From Alcanivorax sp. 24 (GTDB taxonomy: Bacteria; Pseudomonadota; Gammaproteobacteria; Pseudomonadales; Alcanivoracaceae): DNA of 64,000 nucleotides. Below are positions 37,034 through 46,545 of the stretch, piece after piece. Location: contig NZ_SNUA01000007.1 of assembly GCF_004360225.1 (NCBI RefSeq), positions 186,001 through 250,000 on the forward strand, in the 5' to 3' direction. Each line of letters opens with the position of its first letter. Position 1 is the stretch's first letter. Position numbers and translations under genes: made by a program. The notes beneath the pieces are model-generated. The model searched no databases and was not told the origin of the DNA. It saw only the letters and a list, made by a program, of their open reading frames with translations.

Positions 37034-39037
37034 ATGTTTGATCAAATCGACCTGACCAAGCTCATTTTCGGTCGCCTCACCTGGGAGGCGATTCCCTATC
37101 ATGAGCCGATCCTGATCGCCACGTTCGCCGCGGTGATCCTTGGTGGTATCGCGTTGCTGGTGGCTCTGACCTATTTCCGCCTGTGGGGTTACCTGTGGCG
37201 GGAATGGTTCACCAGCATTGACCATAAAAAGATCGGCATCATGTACATCATTCTGGCTCTGGTGATGCTGCTGCGCGGCTTCGCCGATGCCATCATGATG
37301 CGTATCCAGCAGGCCTGGGCCTTCGGTGACTCCGCCGGCTACCTGCCACCGGATCACTATGATCAGATCTTCACCGCCCACGGCGTGATCATGATCTTCT
37401 TCGTCGCCATGCCTCTGGTCACCGGCATCATGAACTACGTGGTGCCGTTGCAGATCGGGGCCCGCGACGTGGCCTTCCCGTTCCTGAATAACTTCTCTTT
37501 CTGGATGACCACCTCCGGTGCCGTGCTGGTCATGGTGTCCCTGTTCATCGGTGAATTCGCCAAGACCGGCTGGCTCGCCTATCCCCCACTAGCGGGTATA
37601 GACAAGAGTCCCGGAGTCGGGGTGGACTACTACATATGGGCCTTGCAGATCGCGGGTGTCGGTACCCTCCTATCGGGCGTGAACCTGTTGGTGACCATCG
37701 TCAAGATGCGGGCGCCGGGTATGACCATGATGAAGATGCCGGTGTTCACCTGGACTGCTCTCTGCACCAACGTGCTCATCGTGGCCGCTTTCCCGGTGCT
37801 GACCGCCGTGTTGGCGATGCTGACCCTGGACCGCTATCTCGGTACCAACTTTTTTACCGAAGATCTGGGTGGCAACGCCATGATGTACATCAATCTTATC
37901 TGGATTTGGGGTCACCCCGAGGTGTACATCCTGATTCTGCCGGCATTCGGTGTGTTCTCCGAGATCGTGTCCACTTACTCCGGCAAGCGTTTGTTCGGCT
38001 ATGCCTCCATGGTCTACGCCACCGTGGTGATCACCGTGCTGTCCTACCTGGTATGGCTGCACCACTTCTTCACCATGGGGTCGGGGGCCAGTGTGAACTC
38101 GTTCTTCGGCATCACCACGATGATCATCTCGATCCCCACCGGGGCCAAGGTGTTCAACTGGCTGTTCACCATGTATCGCGGCCGTATCCGCTTCGACGTG
38201 CCGATGCTGTGGACCGTGGGCTTCATGGTCACCTTCGTCATCGGTGGTATGACCGGGGTGTTGCTGGCGGTGCCGCCGGCGGACTTCGTGCTGCATAACA
38301 GCCTGTTCCTGATCGCGCACTTCCATAACGTGATCATCGGTGGGGTACTGTTCGGCATGCTGGCGGCGATTACCTACTGGTTCCCGAAGGCCTTCGGCTT
38401 CAAGCTGGATCCGTTCTGGGGCAAGGTCTCGTTCTGGTTCTGGCTGACTGGCTTCTATTTCGCCTTCATGCCGTTGTATGTGCTGGGCCTGATGGGCGTG
38501 ACCCGTCGCATGAGCCAGTTCGATGATCCGTCCCTGCAGATCTGGTTCCAGGTGGCCGCGTTTGGCGCCGTGCTGATCGCCATCGGCATCGCCGCCTTCC
38601 TGATTCAACTGGTGGTGAGCTTCATGCGCCGGGAATCCTTGCGTGATGAGACCGGTGATCCCTGGGATGGCCGTACCCTGGAGTGGTCCACTTCCTCTCC
38701 GCCGCCGGCCTACAACTTCGCCTTCACCCCGCGCGTGCACGATCTGGACGCCTGGTGGCAGATGAAACAGCACGGCTACAAACGTCCGGAAAGCGGTTTC
38801 CTGCCGATCCACATGCCCAAGAACACCGGGGCCGGGATCATTCTGGCGGGCATCAGCACGGTGCTGGGTTTCGCGTTGATCTGGCATATGTGGCTGCTGG
38901 CCGGCGTATCCTTCCTGGGGCTGCTGGTGGTGGCCATCGGTCACACCTTCAACTACAACCGCGACTACCATATTCCGGTGGAAGAGGTAGAGCGCGTGGA
39001 AGCGGAACGGACACGGGTACTCGCGAACCATGGTTGA
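37034..39037 (+). CDS. cyoB: cytochrome o ubiquinol oxidase subunit I
   Basis: Catalytic subunit carrying haem b, haem o3 and CuB; reduces oxygen to water and pumps protons. 667 residues, about 15 helices. [20 protein letters not shown] near 58-77, [10 protein letters not shown] with the Arg and Asp used for quinone binding near 78-87, [14 protein letters not shown] with a haem-ligand His near 115-128, the cross-linked [12 protein letters not shown] near 293-304, HHFFTMG near 343, and HFHNVIIGG near 430. Second gene of cyoABCD. Confidence 0.97.
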   Translation: MFDQIDLTKLIFGRLTWEAIPYHEPILIATFAAVILGGIALLVALTYFRLWGYLWREWFTSIDHKKIGIMYIILALVMLLRGFADAIMMRIQQAWAFGDSAGYLPPDHYDQIFTAHGVIMIFFVAMPLVTGIMNYVVPLQIGARDVAFPFLNNFSFWMTTSGAVLVMVSLFIGEFAKTGWLAYPPLAGIDKSPGVGVDYYIWALQIAGVGTLLSGVNLLVTIVKMRAPGMTMMKMPVFTWTALCTNVLIVAAFPVLTAVLAMLTLDRYLGTNFFTEDLGGNAMMYINLIWIWGHPEVYILILPAFGVFSEIVSTYSGKRLFGYASMVYATVVITVLSYLVWLHHFFTMGSGASVNSFFGITTMIISIPTGAKVFNWLFTMYRGRIRFDVPMLWTVGFMVTFVIGGMTGVLLAVPPADFVLHNSLFLIAHFHNVIIGGVLFGMLAAITYWFPKAFGFKLDPFWGKVSFWFWLTGFYFAFMPLYVLGLMGVTRRMSQFDDPSLQIWFQVAAFGAVLIAIGIAAFLIQLVVSFMRRESLRDETGDPWDGRTLEWSTSSPPPAYNFAFTPRVHDLDAWWQMKQHGYKRPESGFLPIHMPKNTGAGIILAGISTVLGFALIWHMWLLAGVSFLGLLVVAIGHTFNYNRDYHIPVEEVERVEAERTRVLANHG

Positions 39038-39659
39038 CACGACTCAAACTCAACAAGCGCAAGGGCAGCAGCTGCAGTTCCACGAGACCGAGGAGCATCA
39101 CCCGCAGACGGGCACGATGCTGGGTTTCTGGCTGTATCTGATGAGCGACTGTCTGATCTTCGCTTCTCTGTTCGCCACTTACGGGGTTCTGGGCCGCAGC
39201 TACGCCGGCGGCCCCACCGGCGCCGAGCTGTTCGACCTGCCGCTGGTGGCGATGAACACCGCGCTGCTGCTGCTGTCCTCCATCACCTATGGCTTCGCCA
39301 TGTTGGAGATGCAGAAGAATCGGGTGCGCGGCACCATTGGCTGGCTGCTGATCACCGGCTTGTTCGGGGTCGGCTTCCTGAGCCTGGAGCTGTATGAGTT
39401 CGCGCATTTGATTCATGTCGGCGCGGGCCCGCAAACCAGTGCTTTCCTGACCTCGTTCTTCGCTCTGGTGGGGACCCACGGTCTGCACGTGTTCTTCGGC
39501 ATCGTCTGGCTGGTGACCCTGTGCTTCCAGTTGCGCAAGTACGGTCTGATTCCGGAGAACAAGCGTCGCGTGGCGTGTCTGTCCATGTTCTGGCACTTCC
39601 TGGACGTGGTCTGGATCGGCGTGTTCACCTTCGTTTATCTGATGGGAGTGCTGGTATGA
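39030..39659 (+). CDS. cyoC: cytochrome o ubiquinol oxidase subunit III
   Basis: 209-residue, five-helix subunit. [20 protein letters not shown] near 31-50 and [20 protein letters not shown] near 142-161 are typical of CyoC. The start overlaps cyoB by 8 bp and the stop overlaps the cyoD start (ATGA), so the operon is tightly coupled. Confidence 0.96.
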   Translation: MVDTTQTQQAQGQQLQFHETEEHHPQTGTMLGFWLYLMSDCLIFASLFATYGVLGRSYAGGPTGAELFDLPLVAMNTALLLLSSITYGFAMLEMQKNRVRGTIGWLLITGLFGVGFLSLELYEFAHLIHVGAGPQTSAFLTSFFALVGTHGLHVFFGIVWLVTLCFQLRKYGLIPENKRRVACLSMFWHFLDVVWIGVFTFVYLMGVLV

Positions 39660-40042
39660 GCGAGCATCACGACAACGTTCACGAGCATCATCACGAACAT
39701 CATGGCGACGAGCTGCCGCACGCCGACTTCAAGAGCTACATGATCGGCTTCATCCTGTCGGTGATCCTCACCGCGATCCCGTTCTGGGTCGTGATGGGCG
39801 GCGTGTTCGAGACCTCCAGCACCACCGCCCTGGTGATTCTGGGGTTCGCCGCGGTGCAGATCGTGGTGCATATGATTTACTTCCTGCACATGAACTTCCA
39901 ATCCGAAGGCGGTTGGAACATGTTGGCGCTGATCTTCACCGCGGTGATGGTGTTCATCACCCTGGCGGGATCGTTGTGGGTGATGTACCACCTTAACGTC
40001 AACATGATGCCCGGCCTGATGGAAGCGGTGCACGGACCGTGA
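39656..40042 (+). CDS. cyoD: cytochrome o ubiquinol oxidase subunit IV
   Basis: 128-residue, three-helix assembly subunit from the ATG at 39656. The N-terminus is strikingly His-rich ([20 protein letters not shown]) before DFKSYMIGFILSVILTAIPF. IVVHMIYFLHMN near 80-91 is the family signature. Its stop overlaps the GTG start of the SURF1 gene. The His cluster could hold copper or another metal for the oxidase, though this is inference. Confidence 0.95.
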   Translation: MSEHHDNVHEHHHEHHGDELPHADFKSYMIGFILSVILTAIPFWVVMGGVFETSSTTALVILGFAAVQIVVHMIYFLHMNFQSEGGWNMLALIFTAVMVFITLAGSLWVMYHLNVNMMPGLMEAVHGP

Positions 40043-40794
40043 ACCAAACCCCGCGCCCACGGCCCGCCGTGAGCCGCCTGCACCGGGTGGCGCGGTTGGC
40101 GTGGGTGCTGGTGGCGGTGGCCGCGTTCATCGGGCTGGTGTTCCTGGGCAACTGGCAGGTGGAGCGCCGGGCCTGGAAGCTGGATCTGATCGAACGTGTC
40201 TCCCACCGCGTGGACGCTCCGGCGGAGCCTGCTCCGGGCCCCGCCGACTGGCCGCGAATCAGCCGCGAAGGGTATGAATATCAGCATGTTCAGCTCAGCG
40301 GTACTTTCCTTTCCGATCGTATCTCCCTGGCCCAGGCCAGCACCGAGTTGGGTAGCGGCTACTGGGTGATGGCTCCGCTGAAACGGGACGACGGCACCGT
40401 GGTGCTGATCAACCGTGGCTATGTTCCCCAGGAGCAGCGCGACCAGGCCGCCGCCGGCGCCTGGACTCCCGAAGGGGAGGTGCGGGTCAGCGGCCTGCTG
40501 CGCCTGAGTGAGCCCGATGGCGGCTTTCTACGGGACAACGTCCCGGCGGAGAACCGCTGGTACTCCCGGGATGTGGCCGCTATCGCCCGAACCCATGATC
40601 TGACCCGGGTGGCGCCGTATTTCGTTGATGCCGACGCCGATCCGGAGCGGTCCGAAGGGCCGGTGGGCGGGCTGACCGTAGTCTCTTTTCACAATAATCA
40701 CCTGGTCTATGCGATCACCTGGTATACCCTTGCCTTGATGGTGGCCGCCGGCGCTGTGTTCGTGCTGCGTGAGGAATTGCGGTCACGGCGCTAG
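40039..40794 (+). CDS. SURF1 family oxidase-assembly protein
   Basis: 251 residues from GTG 40039, which overlaps the cyoD stop. Two membrane helices, one at each end (about 20-40 and 223-243), flank the SURF1 periplasmic domain; FLGNWQVERRAWKLDLI near 37-53 is the characteristic first motif and VLINRGYVP near 129 the second. SURF1 proteins help insert haem into subunit I of haem-copper oxidases. Here it occupies the place where E. coli has cyoE, the haem O synthase gene, which is absent from this window. Confidence 0.9.
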   Translation: MNQTPRPRPAVSRLHRVARLAWVLVAVAAFIGLVFLGNWQVERRAWKLDLIERVSHRVDAPAEPAPGPADWPRISREGYEYQHVQLSGTFLSDRISLAQASTELGSGYWVMAPLKRDDGTVVLINRGYVPQEQRDQAAAGAWTPEGEVRVSGLLRLSEPDGGFLRDNVPAENRWYSRDVAAIARTHDLTRVAPYFVDADADPERSEGPVGGLTVVSFHNNHLVYAITWYTLALMVAAGAVFVLREELRSRR

Positions 40795-40934
40795 GAGCCT
40801 CTGGGAAACGTCCTGTCATCCGGGGCTGCCCTGGGTCTCACTCTTGGGACGCACCAGCTCGTGGAGGAAGATGCCGGATCAAGTCCGGCATGACGTTGCT
40901 TGGTAGTCCGGTATGACGTTTTTCAAAGGCCTCC
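40794..40934. repeat. MITE-like repeat, CCGGGCTTGATCCGGG family, copy 3
   Basis: Left end GGAGCCTCTGGGAAACGTC and right end GACGTTTTTCAAAGGCCTCC are imperfect inverted repeats. Inside are TCATCCGGGGCTG and GATGCCGGATCAAGTCCGGC, plus an extra GTAGTCCGGTATGACG. It starts at the last base of the SURF1 stop codon. Confidence 0.75.
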
Positions 40935-40965
40935 TAAGTCTGAACGGGTTCAGGAGAGGGTGACG

Positions 40966-42315
40966 ATGACAGCCACGAAGGGGGCCGCGCAGGGGGTACA
41001 ACGCCCCCAGCCGATTCCGGCGCAACGCGAGAGCGACGACGCCACCGGGCGCAAGAACATGCAGCAGTTGATCCAACTGCGCTGGATCGCCGTGCTGGGG
41101 CAGATCGGCACCATACTGCTGGTGCGGTTCGGCTTCGGCATTTCGCTGCCGATGGTGTTCATGCTGGCGGTGCTGGCGGGGTTGATCGGCTTCAACCTGC
41201 TGAGCATGCTGCGGCTGCGCTGGCTGCGCCGTGATGTCAGTAACGGTGAACTGTTTCTGGCGCTGCTGGTGGATGTGGCAACGCTGACGATGCAGCTTTA
41301 CGCCAGTGGTGGCGCCACCAACCCCTTTATTTTCCTGTATCTGCTGCAGGTGGTGCTGGCGGCGGTGTTGCTGGAGGCGTGGTCCACCTGGATCATCCTG
41401 CTGGTGACCGCGGGTTGTTTTGTCTGGCTGGAGTTCGCCGGGCTGCCCCTGGTGATGCCGCCGGATTACGAGCGCGGGCCGCTGAGCCTGTATATCCAGG
41501 GGATGCTGATCTGTTTTGTCCTGAATGCCGTGCTGCTGGTGATCTTCATCAGCCGTATCACCCGCAACCGGCGCGAGCGGGATGCGCGGCTGGCGGATCT
41601 GCGTCAGCGCGCCGCCGAGGGCGAACACATCGTCCGCATGGGGTTACTGGCGTCCGGTGCCGCCCATGAGCTGGGCACGCCGCTGGCGACGCTGTCGGTG
41701 ATCCTGGGGGACTGGCGCCATATGCCGGTGTTCAAATCCGACCCGGATCTGCTCGACGAGATCACCGAGATGCAGACCCAGGTACTGCGTTGCAAGTCCA
41801 TCGTCAGTGGTATTTTGCTTTCCGCTGGCGAGGCGCGGGGGGAATCCTCTGAAGAAACCACCGTGCACGCTTTCCTGGATGAACTGGTGGAAGAGTGGCG
41901 GGCCACCCGTCCGGTGACTGGATTCGACTATCACAACGCCTTTGGCGAGGATAGGGATATCGTTTCCGATTCGGCCCTCAAGCAGAGCCTGTGCAATGTA
42001 TTGGATAACGCCCTGGAGGCCTCCCGTGACTGGGTTGGCCTGCAGGTCAGCCGGGACGGTGAATCCCTGATACTGACCGTACTGGACCGCGGGCCGGGTT
42101 TCAGCGAGGAGATGCTGGGCCGGATCGGCCGTCCCTATCAATCCACCAAAGGGCGACCCGGCAGTGGGCTGGGACTGTTCCTGGTGGTCAATGTGGCGCG
42201 TACGCTGGGGGGTAACCTCACCGCCCGAAATCGGCCGCACAAAGGCGCTGAAGTAACGCTGACGTTGCCATTATCAGCGATTGCCCTGGAGGAAGAGCAT
42301 GGTGAACGAGCCTGA
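40966..42315 (+). CDS. regB: RegB/PrrB/RoxS-type redox sensor histidine kinase
   Basis: Membrane sensor kinase of 449 residues from the ATG at 40966 (CAGGAGAG ribosome site). About six N-terminal helices include the invariant quinone-site heptapeptide GGATNPF near 114-120. The phospho-acceptor His is in GAAHELGTPLATLSV near 232-246, and the redox-active Cys position is kept in VLRCKS near 275. The ATPase boxes NVLDNALEAS and GRPGSGLGLFLVVN follow. RegB senses the quinone pool and oxygen and controls respiratory genes. It lies directly after cyoABCD-SURF1 and before its regulator. Confidence 0.93.
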   Translation: MTATKGAAQGVQRPQPIPAQRESDDATGRKNMQQLIQLRWIAVLGQIGTILLVRFGFGISLPMVFMLAVLAGLIGFNLLSMLRLRWLRRDVSNGELFLALLVDVATLTMQLYASGGATNPFIFLYLLQVVLAAVLLEAWSTWIILLVTAGCFVWLEFAGLPLVMPPDYERGPLSLYIQGMLICFVLNAVLLVIFISRITRNRRERDARLADLRQRAAEGEHIVRMGLLASGAAHELGTPLATLSVILGDWRHMPVFKSDPDLLDEITEMQTQVLRCKSIVSGILLSAGEARGESSEETTVHAFLDELVEEWRATRPVTGFDYHNAFGEDRDIVSDSALKQSLCNVLDNALEASRDWVGLQVSRDGESLILTVLDRGPGFSEEMLGRIGRPYQSTKGRPGSGLGLFLVVNVARTLGGNLTARNRPHKGAEVTLTLPLSAIALEEEHGERA

Positions 42316-42859
42316 ACCGCATGAAGACAGCGCGGACACCCTGTTGATTGTCGAGGACGATGCTCCGTTCGCCCGCACCCTGGCCCGCTCGTTCGAGCGC
42401 CGCGGGTACGCGGTGATCAGTGCCGATGGCATGGAATCGATGATGACGTTGCTGGAGAGCCACTCACCCCGGTACGCGGTGGTGGATCTCAAGCTGAAAG
42501 GGGAAGCCTCCGGGCTATCCTGCGTCCAGGCCTTGCATGCCCACGATGAGGACATGCTGATCGTGGTGCTGACCGGTTATGCCAGTATCGCCACCGCGGT
42601 GGAGGCGGTGAAGCTCGGCGCCTGCCATTACCTCGCCAAGCCCTCCAACACCGACGACATCGAAGCCGCGTTTCACCGTGCCGACGGCAGCACCGAGGTG
42701 GAAGTAGTGGGCCGCCCGACCTCGATCAAGACCCTGGAGTGGGAGCGCATCCACGAAACCCTGGCGGAAACCGGGTTCAACATTTCCGAAACCGCGCGTC
42801 GCCTCGGCATGCATCGCCGCACCCTGGCCCGCAAGCTGGGCAAACAGCAGGTGAAGTGA
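42299..42859 (+). CDS. regA: RegA/PrrA/RoxR-type response regulator
   Basis: 186 residues from the ATG at 42299 (GGAGGAAGAGC ribosome site), overlapping the end of regB by 17 bp. Receiver domain with acidic pair VEDD near 19-22, phosphorylated Asp in YAVVDLKLKG near 62, Thr in VVLTGYAS near 90 and Lys in YLAKPSN near 112. The C-terminal Fis-type helix-turn-helix ISETARRLGMHRRTLARKLG near 162-181 is essentially the RegA DNA-binding domain. Confidence 0.94.
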   Translation: MVNEPEPHEDSADTLLIVEDDAPFARTLARSFERRGYAVISADGMESMMTLLESHSPRYAVVDLKLKGEASGLSCVQALHAHDEDMLIVVLTGYASIATAVEAVKLGACHYLAKPSNTDDIEAAFHRADGSTEVEVVGRPTSIKTLEWERIHETLAETGFNISETARRLGMHRRTLARKLGKQQVK

Positions 42860-42900
42860 AGGGCGGGCGCGGGAAGATGAATTCAGAGGTGGCGACAGGG

Positions 42901-43009
42901 CGGCTGTGGGAGACCCGCTTGCTGGCGAATGCGACCCCCGGCGTTGGCCCATTCGCTTGCAAGCAAGCTTCCCACGGCGGCTTCGTAGTCCCCCATGGGA
43001 AGCGGCTTT
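42901..43009. repeat. REP-like repeat, copy 4
   Basis: Starts CGGCTGTGGGAGACCCGCTT and ends CCCATGGGAAGCGGC, with the shared ATTCGCTTGCAAGCAAGCTT core. It lies between regA and the trp leader; together with the adjoining repeat and leader it accounts for most of the 424-bp gap. Confidence 0.8.
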
Positions 43010-43017
43010 AGCCCCGA

Positions 43018-43075
43018 ATAGCGTGTTAGCGTGCCGGCGTGTTGCGTGTAAGCGGGCTGCGTGTTGCGCCCCGGC
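43018..43075. repeat. GCGTG-based 7/8-base repeat cluster
   Basis: Units GCGTGTTA, GCGTGCCG, GCGTGTT, GCGTGTAA, GCGGGCT, GCGTGTT follow one another. The same units occur at 34432, 57011 and 58705. Confidence 0.75.
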
Positions 43076-43125
43076 GCGGCACGCCCTAGAATCCGGTCTC
43101 AACACAAAAAGTCGAAGGAAAGCCG

Positions 43126-43188
43126 GTGAACCGCACCGACCTCCACATCAAGTTCCTGCCCCGCTCCGTCGCCGCCTGGCGATGGTGA
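43126..43188 (+). CDS. trpL: probable trp operon leader peptide (20 residues)
   Basis: GTG start at 43126 after GAAGGAAA, encoding MNRTDLHIKFLPRSVAAWRW and then TGA. Two Trp codons lie three and one positions before the stop, 96 bp upstream of trpE. Trp is rare, so two in the last three codons is the mark of a leader whose translation reports charged tRNA-Trp. GTCGCC at 43168 can pair with GGCGAT at 43178 around the Trp codons. Confidence 0.72.
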   Translation: MNRTDLHIKFLPRSVAAWRW

Positions 43189-43240
43189 CGCTCTTCGCTT
43201 GCCGCTTCCTTTGCCGATAGCGGCACCCCTCGCGTTTTAT
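43189..43240 (+). promoter_or_regulatory. putative trpE attenuator
   Basis: TGCCGC (43200-43205) can pair with GCGGCA (43220-43225); a tighter alternative is GCCG-ATAG-CGGC at 43213-43224. TTTTATTT follows about 10 bases later, so the terminator is weaker than textbook. Called mainly because it follows the leader peptide. Confidence 0.45.
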
Positions 43241-43283
43241 TTCCGTCTACAATCTGTCGTCTGTATCAAGATCGGGGACCACC

Positions 43284-44774
43284 ATGTCACCACGAAATCT
43301 GGATGAGTATGCCCGCCAGGGTTACACCCGCGTACCGGTAGTGCGTGAAGTGCTGGCGGATCTGGACACGCCGCTGTCCGCCTATCGCAAACTGGCCGCC
43401 GGGCCTTACAGCTATCTGTTCGAGTCCGTGCAGGGTGGGGAGCGCTGGGGGCGTTACTCCATGATCGGCCTGCCGGCGGCGGAGGTGATCCGTATCCACG
43501 GCCGGCGCATTCTGATTACCGACGCCGACGGCGAACGCCAGTTGGACGTGCCGGATCCGATCGCCTGGATCGAGGCCTACCGGCAGGAATACAACACCCC
43601 GGAAATTCCCGGTCTGCCCCGTTTCAACGGGGGGCTGGTGGGCTACTTCGGCTACGACAGCGTGCGTTACTTCGAGCCGCGTCTGGGGCCGGCGCCGGGG
43701 GAAGACGTGCTAGGCGTGCCGGATATCCTGCTGATGCGCTCCGAGGAAGTGGTGGTGTTCGATAACCTGCGCGGCAGCCTGTTCCTGATCGTGCAGGTGG
43801 ACCCGGCGGACAGCCACGCCGAGGGTCGGGCGTTGCGCCGATTGGATGAGTTGGAGGCGAAGCTGCGGGCGCCGTTGTCCGAGCCCGGCCACCATCGCTA
43901 TGGCGAACCGGTGGGGGAAGAGGATTTCGTCTCCGAGTTTCCCCGCGACCGGCATGGCCAGGCGGTGGAAACGATTCGTGAATACATCCTGGCGGGAGAT
44001 GTGATGCAGGTGGTGCCGGCGCAGCGCATGAGCTGTGAATTCCCGGCACCGGCCATGGATCTTTATCGCGCTTTGCGCTATCTCAACCCTTCCCCCTACA
44101 TGTTCTATCTGGACCTGGAAGATTTCCATATCGCCGGCTCCTCGCCGGAGATTCTCACCCGGGTCGAGGGCGACACGGTTACCGTGCGGCCCATTGCCGG
44201 CACCCGCAAGCGCGGCGCAACACCGGAGCGGGACCGGGAGCTGGAAGAAGAGCTGCTGGCGGACCCGAAGGAACTGGCCGAACACTTGATGCTGATCGAT
44301 CTGGGCCGCAATGATGTTGGCCGGGTGGCCAGACCGGGGGAAGTGAAGCTGACCGAGAAAATGGCGGTGGAGCGCTATTCCCACGTGATGCATATCGTCT
44401 CCAATGTGGAAGGCAAACTGCGTCCGGAACTGGGGCCGCTGGACGTGCTGCGGGCCACTTTCCCCGCCGGCACCCTGAGCGGCGCGCCGAAGATCCGCGC
44501 CATGGAAATCATCGACGAGCTGGAGCCCACCAAACGGGGTGTCTACGGCGGCGCGGTGGGCTATATCGGCTTCGATGGCGACATGGACATGGCGATCGCG
44601 ATCCGCACCGCGGTGGTCAAGGACGGCCGGCTCTATGTGCAGGCCGGCGGCGGCGTGGTGGCCGACTCCCAGCCCGATCTGGAATGGAAAGAGACCATGA
44701 ACAAGGCCCGCGCCGTATTCCGCGCGGTGAACATGGCCCTGGGCGGGCTGAATCTGGACGAGGGGGAACGCTGA
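43284..44774 (+). CDS. trpE: anthranilate synthase component I
   Basis: Converts chorismate and ammonia (from TrpG) to anthranilate, the first committed step of tryptophan synthesis. 496 residues. The feedback-inhibitor site is represented by [16 protein letters not shown] near 48-63, and the chorismate-binding core by [15 protein letters not shown] near 303-317, [13 protein letters not shown] near 337 and [13 protein letters not shown] near 396. Stop overlaps the trpG start by one base (TGATG). Likely controlled by the leader at 43126. Confidence 0.97.
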   Translation: MSPRNLDEYARQGYTRVPVVREVLADLDTPLSAYRKLAAGPYSYLFESVQGGERWGRYSMIGLPAAEVIRIHGRRILITDADGERQLDVPDPIAWIEAYRQEYNTPEIPGLPRFNGGLVGYFGYDSVRYFEPRLGPAPGEDVLGVPDILLMRSEEVVVFDNLRGSLFLIVQVDPADSHAEGRALRRLDELEAKLRAPLSEPGHHRYGEPVGEEDFVSEFPRDRHGQAVETIREYILAGDVMQVVPAQRMSCEFPAPAMDLYRALRYLNPSPYMFYLDLEDFHIAGSSPEILTRVEGDTVTVRPIAGTRKRGATPERDRELEEELLADPKELAEHLMLIDLGRNDVGRVARPGEVKLTEKMAVERYSHVMHIVSNVEGKLRPELGPLDVLRATFPAGTLSGAPKIRAMEIIDELEPTKRGVYGGAVGYIGFDGDMDMAIAIRTAVVKDGRLYVQAGGGVVADSQPDLEWKETMNKARAVFRAVNMALGGLNLDEGER

Positions 44775-45364
44775 TGCGGGTCTTGATGATCGATAACTAC
44801 GACAGCTTCACCTATAACCTGGTCCAGTATCTGCAGGAACTGGGGGCCGAGGTGCTGGTGCACCGCAACGACCAGATTGATCTGGCCGGCATGGAAGCGC
44901 TGGCGGCGGATCGGCTGATGATTTCGCCGGGGCCCTGTTCGCCCAACGAAGCCGGTATTTCCGTGGAGGCGATCCGCCATTTCGCCGGCAAGCTGCCGAT
45001 TCTCGGCGTCTGTCTGGGACATCAGTCCCTGGGGCAGGCGTTCGGTGGAAAGGTGGTGCGTGCCGGGCAAGTGATGCACGGCAAGACCTCGTCGGTGCAC
45101 CATACCGGCCAGGGGGTGTTCGCCGGCCTGCCGAGCCCGTTCATCGCCACTCGCTATCATTCCCTGGTGGTGGCCCGGGAGACGCTGCCCGAGTGTTTTG
45201 AGATCACCGCCTGGACCGGGAATGAGCAGGGCGAAATGGAAGAGATCATGGGCATGCGGCATAAAGAACTGCCCCTGGAAGGGGTGCAGTTCCATCCAGA
45301 GTCGATTCTGACCGAGCATGGCCACGCCATGTTGAAGAACTTTCTCGAGCAGGGGGGGCAATGA
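44774..45364 (+). CDS. trpG: anthranilate synthase component II (glutamine amidotransferase)
   Basis: Supplies ammonia from glutamine to TrpE. 196 residues from the ATG at 44774 ([20 protein letters not shown]). Catalytic Cys in [16 protein letters not shown] near 79-94 and the His/Glu pair in VQFHPES near 172-178. It may also serve para-aminobenzoate synthesis, as TrpG does in several bacteria. Overlaps trpD by four bases (ATGA). Confidence 0.97.
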   Translation: MRVLMIDNYDSFTYNLVQYLQELGAEVLVHRNDQIDLAGMEALAADRLMISPGPCSPNEAGISVEAIRHFAGKLPILGVCLGHQSLGQAFGGKVVRAGQVMHGKTSSVHHTGQGVFAGLPSPFIATRYHSLVVARETLPECFEITAWTGNEQGEMEEIMGMRHKELPLEGVQFHPESILTEHGHAMLKNFLEQGGQ

Positions 45365-46410
45365 GCATGAATATTCAGGACGCGCTGGCGCGGGTGGTGG
45401 ACCATATTGATCTGTCCACCGAGGAAATGCGCGAAGTGATGCGCCAGATCATGACCGGCGGCGCCACCGACGCTCAGATCGGCGGTTTCCTGGTGGGGCT
45501 GCGGATGAAGAGCGAATCCCTGGACGAGATCACCGGTGCCGCCATGGTGATGCGCGAGCTGGTGAAACCGGTGACCATCGAGAACCGCCGCCATCTGGTG
45601 GATATCGTCGGTACCGGCGGTGATGGCGCCAATCTGTTCAATGTGTCCTCCGCCAGCGCCTTCGTCGCCGCCGCCGCCGGTTGCCGGGTGGCCAAGCACG
45701 GCGGTCGCTCGGTCAGTTCCAAGAGCGGCTCAGCGGATCTGCTGGAGGCCGCCGGCGTCGATCTGGACCTGACGCCGGAGCAGGTGGCCCAGTGCGTTGA
45801 CGCGGTCGGCGTGGGGTTCATGTTCGCCCCCGGTCATCACAGCGCCATGAAGTACGCCATCGGCCCGCGCAAGGAATTGGGCATGCGCACGCTGTTCAAT
45901 ATTCTCGGCCCGATGACCAATCCCGCCGCCGTCCAACGGCTGGTGGTGGGCGTCTTCTCCGACCGGCTTTGCCGGCCCATGGCCGAAGTGATGGGGCGTC
46001 TGGGCGCGGAGCATGTGATGGTGGTGCATGGCCATGATGGCCTGGACGAGATCACTCTGGCGGGCCGCACGCATGTGGCGGAATTCAAGGATGGTGAAGT
46101 ACGGGAGTTCCAGATCACGCCGGAAGACGTGGGCATTGAGTCCGATTCTCTGGTGGGGCTGAACGTTACCGATCCCAAGGCGTCGCTGGCGCTGATCCGG
46201 GATGCGTTCGGCAAACGTACCGGACCGGTGTCGGCCAAGGCCGCGGACATGGTGGCGCTGAACGCCGGCGCGGCGATCTATGTGTCCGGGGTGACCCGCA
46301 CGCTGGCGGAAGGCGTGCGGATGGCGGATGATTTGATTCATAACGGTGAAGCCGCCGAGCGCATGCGGGAACTGGCCCAGTTTTGCCGCGCCTTGAAAGC
46401 GGCGGATTGA
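45361..46410 (+). CDS. trpD: anthranilate phosphoribosyltransferase
   Basis: Joins anthranilate to PRPP. 349 residues. [20 protein letters not shown] near 81-100 binds [23 protein letters not shown] near 114-132 follows, and GPMTNPA near 184 binds anthranilate. The start overlaps trpG. A 135-bp gap, containing a small duplicated GCGGATTGAAC, separates it from trpC. Confidence 0.97.
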   Translation: MSMNIQDALARVVDHIDLSTEEMREVMRQIMTGGATDAQIGGFLVGLRMKSESLDEITGAAMVMRELVKPVTIENRRHLVDIVGTGGDGANLFNVSSASAFVAAAAGCRVAKHGGRSVSSKSGSADLLEAAGVDLDLTPEQVAQCVDAVGVGFMFAPGHHSAMKYAIGPRKELGMRTLFNILGPMTNPAAVQRLVVGVFSDRLCRPMAEVMGRLGAEHVMVVHGHDGLDEITLAGRTHVAEFKDGEVREFQITPEDVGIESDSLVGLNVTDPKASLALIRDAFGKRTGPVSAKAADMVALNAGAAIYVSGVTRTLAEGVRMADDLIHNGEAAERMRELAQFCRALKAAD

Positions 46411-46545
46411 ACGCCGCGGATTGAACAGGATTTAACGTAAGGCCTTTGAACATCCCCCGCCGGGAGCGTTCTAATGGGAGTGGCTTGACCACCCTCGATA
46501 AAGAAAGCGGGCCGGCGCGGCCCGCGCAGACAGCCAGGAGCGGCC

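Noticed and set aside
37670-39040. 456-codon frame opposite cyoB
   Set aside because: His/Gln-rich antisense translation with no recognisable domain.
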